Positions 4,965 to 5,219 of a stretch of 5,219 nucleotides of DNA are shown here, piece after piece (positions within the stretch are counted from its first letter, which is position 1; the number at the start of each line of letters is the position of its first letter). The DNA comes from GCA-2746795 sp964643965 (GTDB lineage: Bacteria; Chloroflexota; Anaerolineae; Promineifilales; Promineifilaceae). The notes beneath the pieces were generated by a model that saw nothing but the letters and a program-made list of their open reading frames with translations, searched no databases and had not been told where the DNA came from. The position numbers and the translations under genes were made by a program. The stretch spans positions 1 through 5,219 of the forward strand of contig CAZXVH010000182.1 in NCBI GenBank assembly GCA_964643965.1. Reading direction: 5' to 3'.

Positions 4965-5219
4965 TTCGCGTTTTGCTCGTAGACGACGATGACCGGGTAC
5001 GGCGCGGCTGGCAGATGCGCCTGGCGCTGGAGCCGGATGTGGAGGTGGTGGGCACGACCGGAGAATTGGAAACGGCCGTTACCACCGCCGCCATCACCCA
5101 GCCTCATGTGATTCTGTTGGACATGATACTGCCTGGCATCACCGGTCTCAGCGGCATGGCTCAATTACGACAGGCAGCGCCCCATTGCGCCATCATCATC
5201 GTGACCGTTTACGATAGCG
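4961..5219 (+). CDS. Response regulator receiver domain, NarL/FixJ-like (3' end outside window)
   Basis: The 86 codons present form the front of a two-component receiver domain. MIRVLLVDDD gives strand 1 with the acidic pair D8/D9. The phospho-acceptor is D54 in VILLDMILPGITG (50-62), and IIIVTVYD (78-85) carries the conserved Thr (T82) at the end of strand 4. The switch Lys and any output domain lie beyond the window edge. The style of the receiver (RxGWxxxL near the start, LPGITG) suits the NarL/FixJ group with a helix-turn-helix output, but this is inferred. The start is fixed by the ATGA overlap with the CPBP stop, with AGGAA (4948-4952) 8 bases upstream. No histidine kinase is in view; it may follow or lie elsewhere. 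Confidence 0.92.
   Translation, partial: MIRVLLVDDDDRVRRGWQMRLALEPDVEVVGTTGELETAVTTAAITQPHVILLDMILPGITGLSGMAQLRQAAPHCAIIIVTVYDS
5071..5080. repeat. AACGGCCGTT iterated palindrome, copy 8 (exact)
   Basis: Exact copy in the response regulator, phase 2, encoding Thr-Ala-Val (residues 38-40) on the variable helix 2 side of the receiver. Confidence 0.9.

Overview
The window looks like a chromosomal stretch from a Gram-positive-like or green non-sulfur bacterium. My best guess is an Anaerolineae-type Chloroflexota member. This rests on the mix of a GH13_18-type sugar phosphorylase remnant, a membrane-anchored cytochrome c, a TMEM175/YrdB-type protein, a CPBP protease and a response regulator. No rRNA, tRNA, CRISPR array or transposase is visible, and the taxonomic guess is soft.

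Layout: (1) 1-52 ends an upstream unit with a strong rho-independent terminator. (2) 147-650 (+) encodes an N-terminally anchored mono-haem cytochrome c. (3) 651-1286 (+) follows directly after its stop codon and is the 3' part of a sucrose/glucosylglycerate phosphorylase-like gene without its catalytic core, so a pseudogene. (4) 1305-2513 (-) converges on it and encodes a polytopic, histidine-bearing membrane protein resembling NnrS/CcoN-like proteins. (5) 2514-2836 is a gene-free stretch with a G8 run and a 12-bp palindrome. (6) 3960-2837 (-) is a two-gene operon: a six-helix protein that joins the first half of a TMEM175 (DUF1211) domain to a whole YrdB (DUF2568) domain, coupled by TAATG to an SRPBCC-fold protein. 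(7) 3961-4175 is a divergent control region with several inverted repeats. (8) 4176-5219 (+) is a second operon: an 8-codon leader ORF, a CPBP intramembrane protease and a response regulator cut by the window edge, each coupled to the next by ATGA.

The most striking feature is not a gene. A palindromic decamer, AACGGCCGTT, occurs six times exactly and twice more with one end base changed, inside genes in all three codon phases and on both gene strands, and once between genes. Chance would give about 0.005 exact copies in 5.2 kb. It behaves like a genome-wide highly iterated palindrome, comparable in kind to cyanobacterial HIP1.

Functionally, the cytochrome and the NnrS/CcoN-like protein may both belong to respiratory or nitric-oxide/copper redox chemistry. 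The divergent pair of operons at 2837-5219 codes for membrane proteins plus a signalling protein, suggesting an envelope-related unit. These links are inferred from gene order only.
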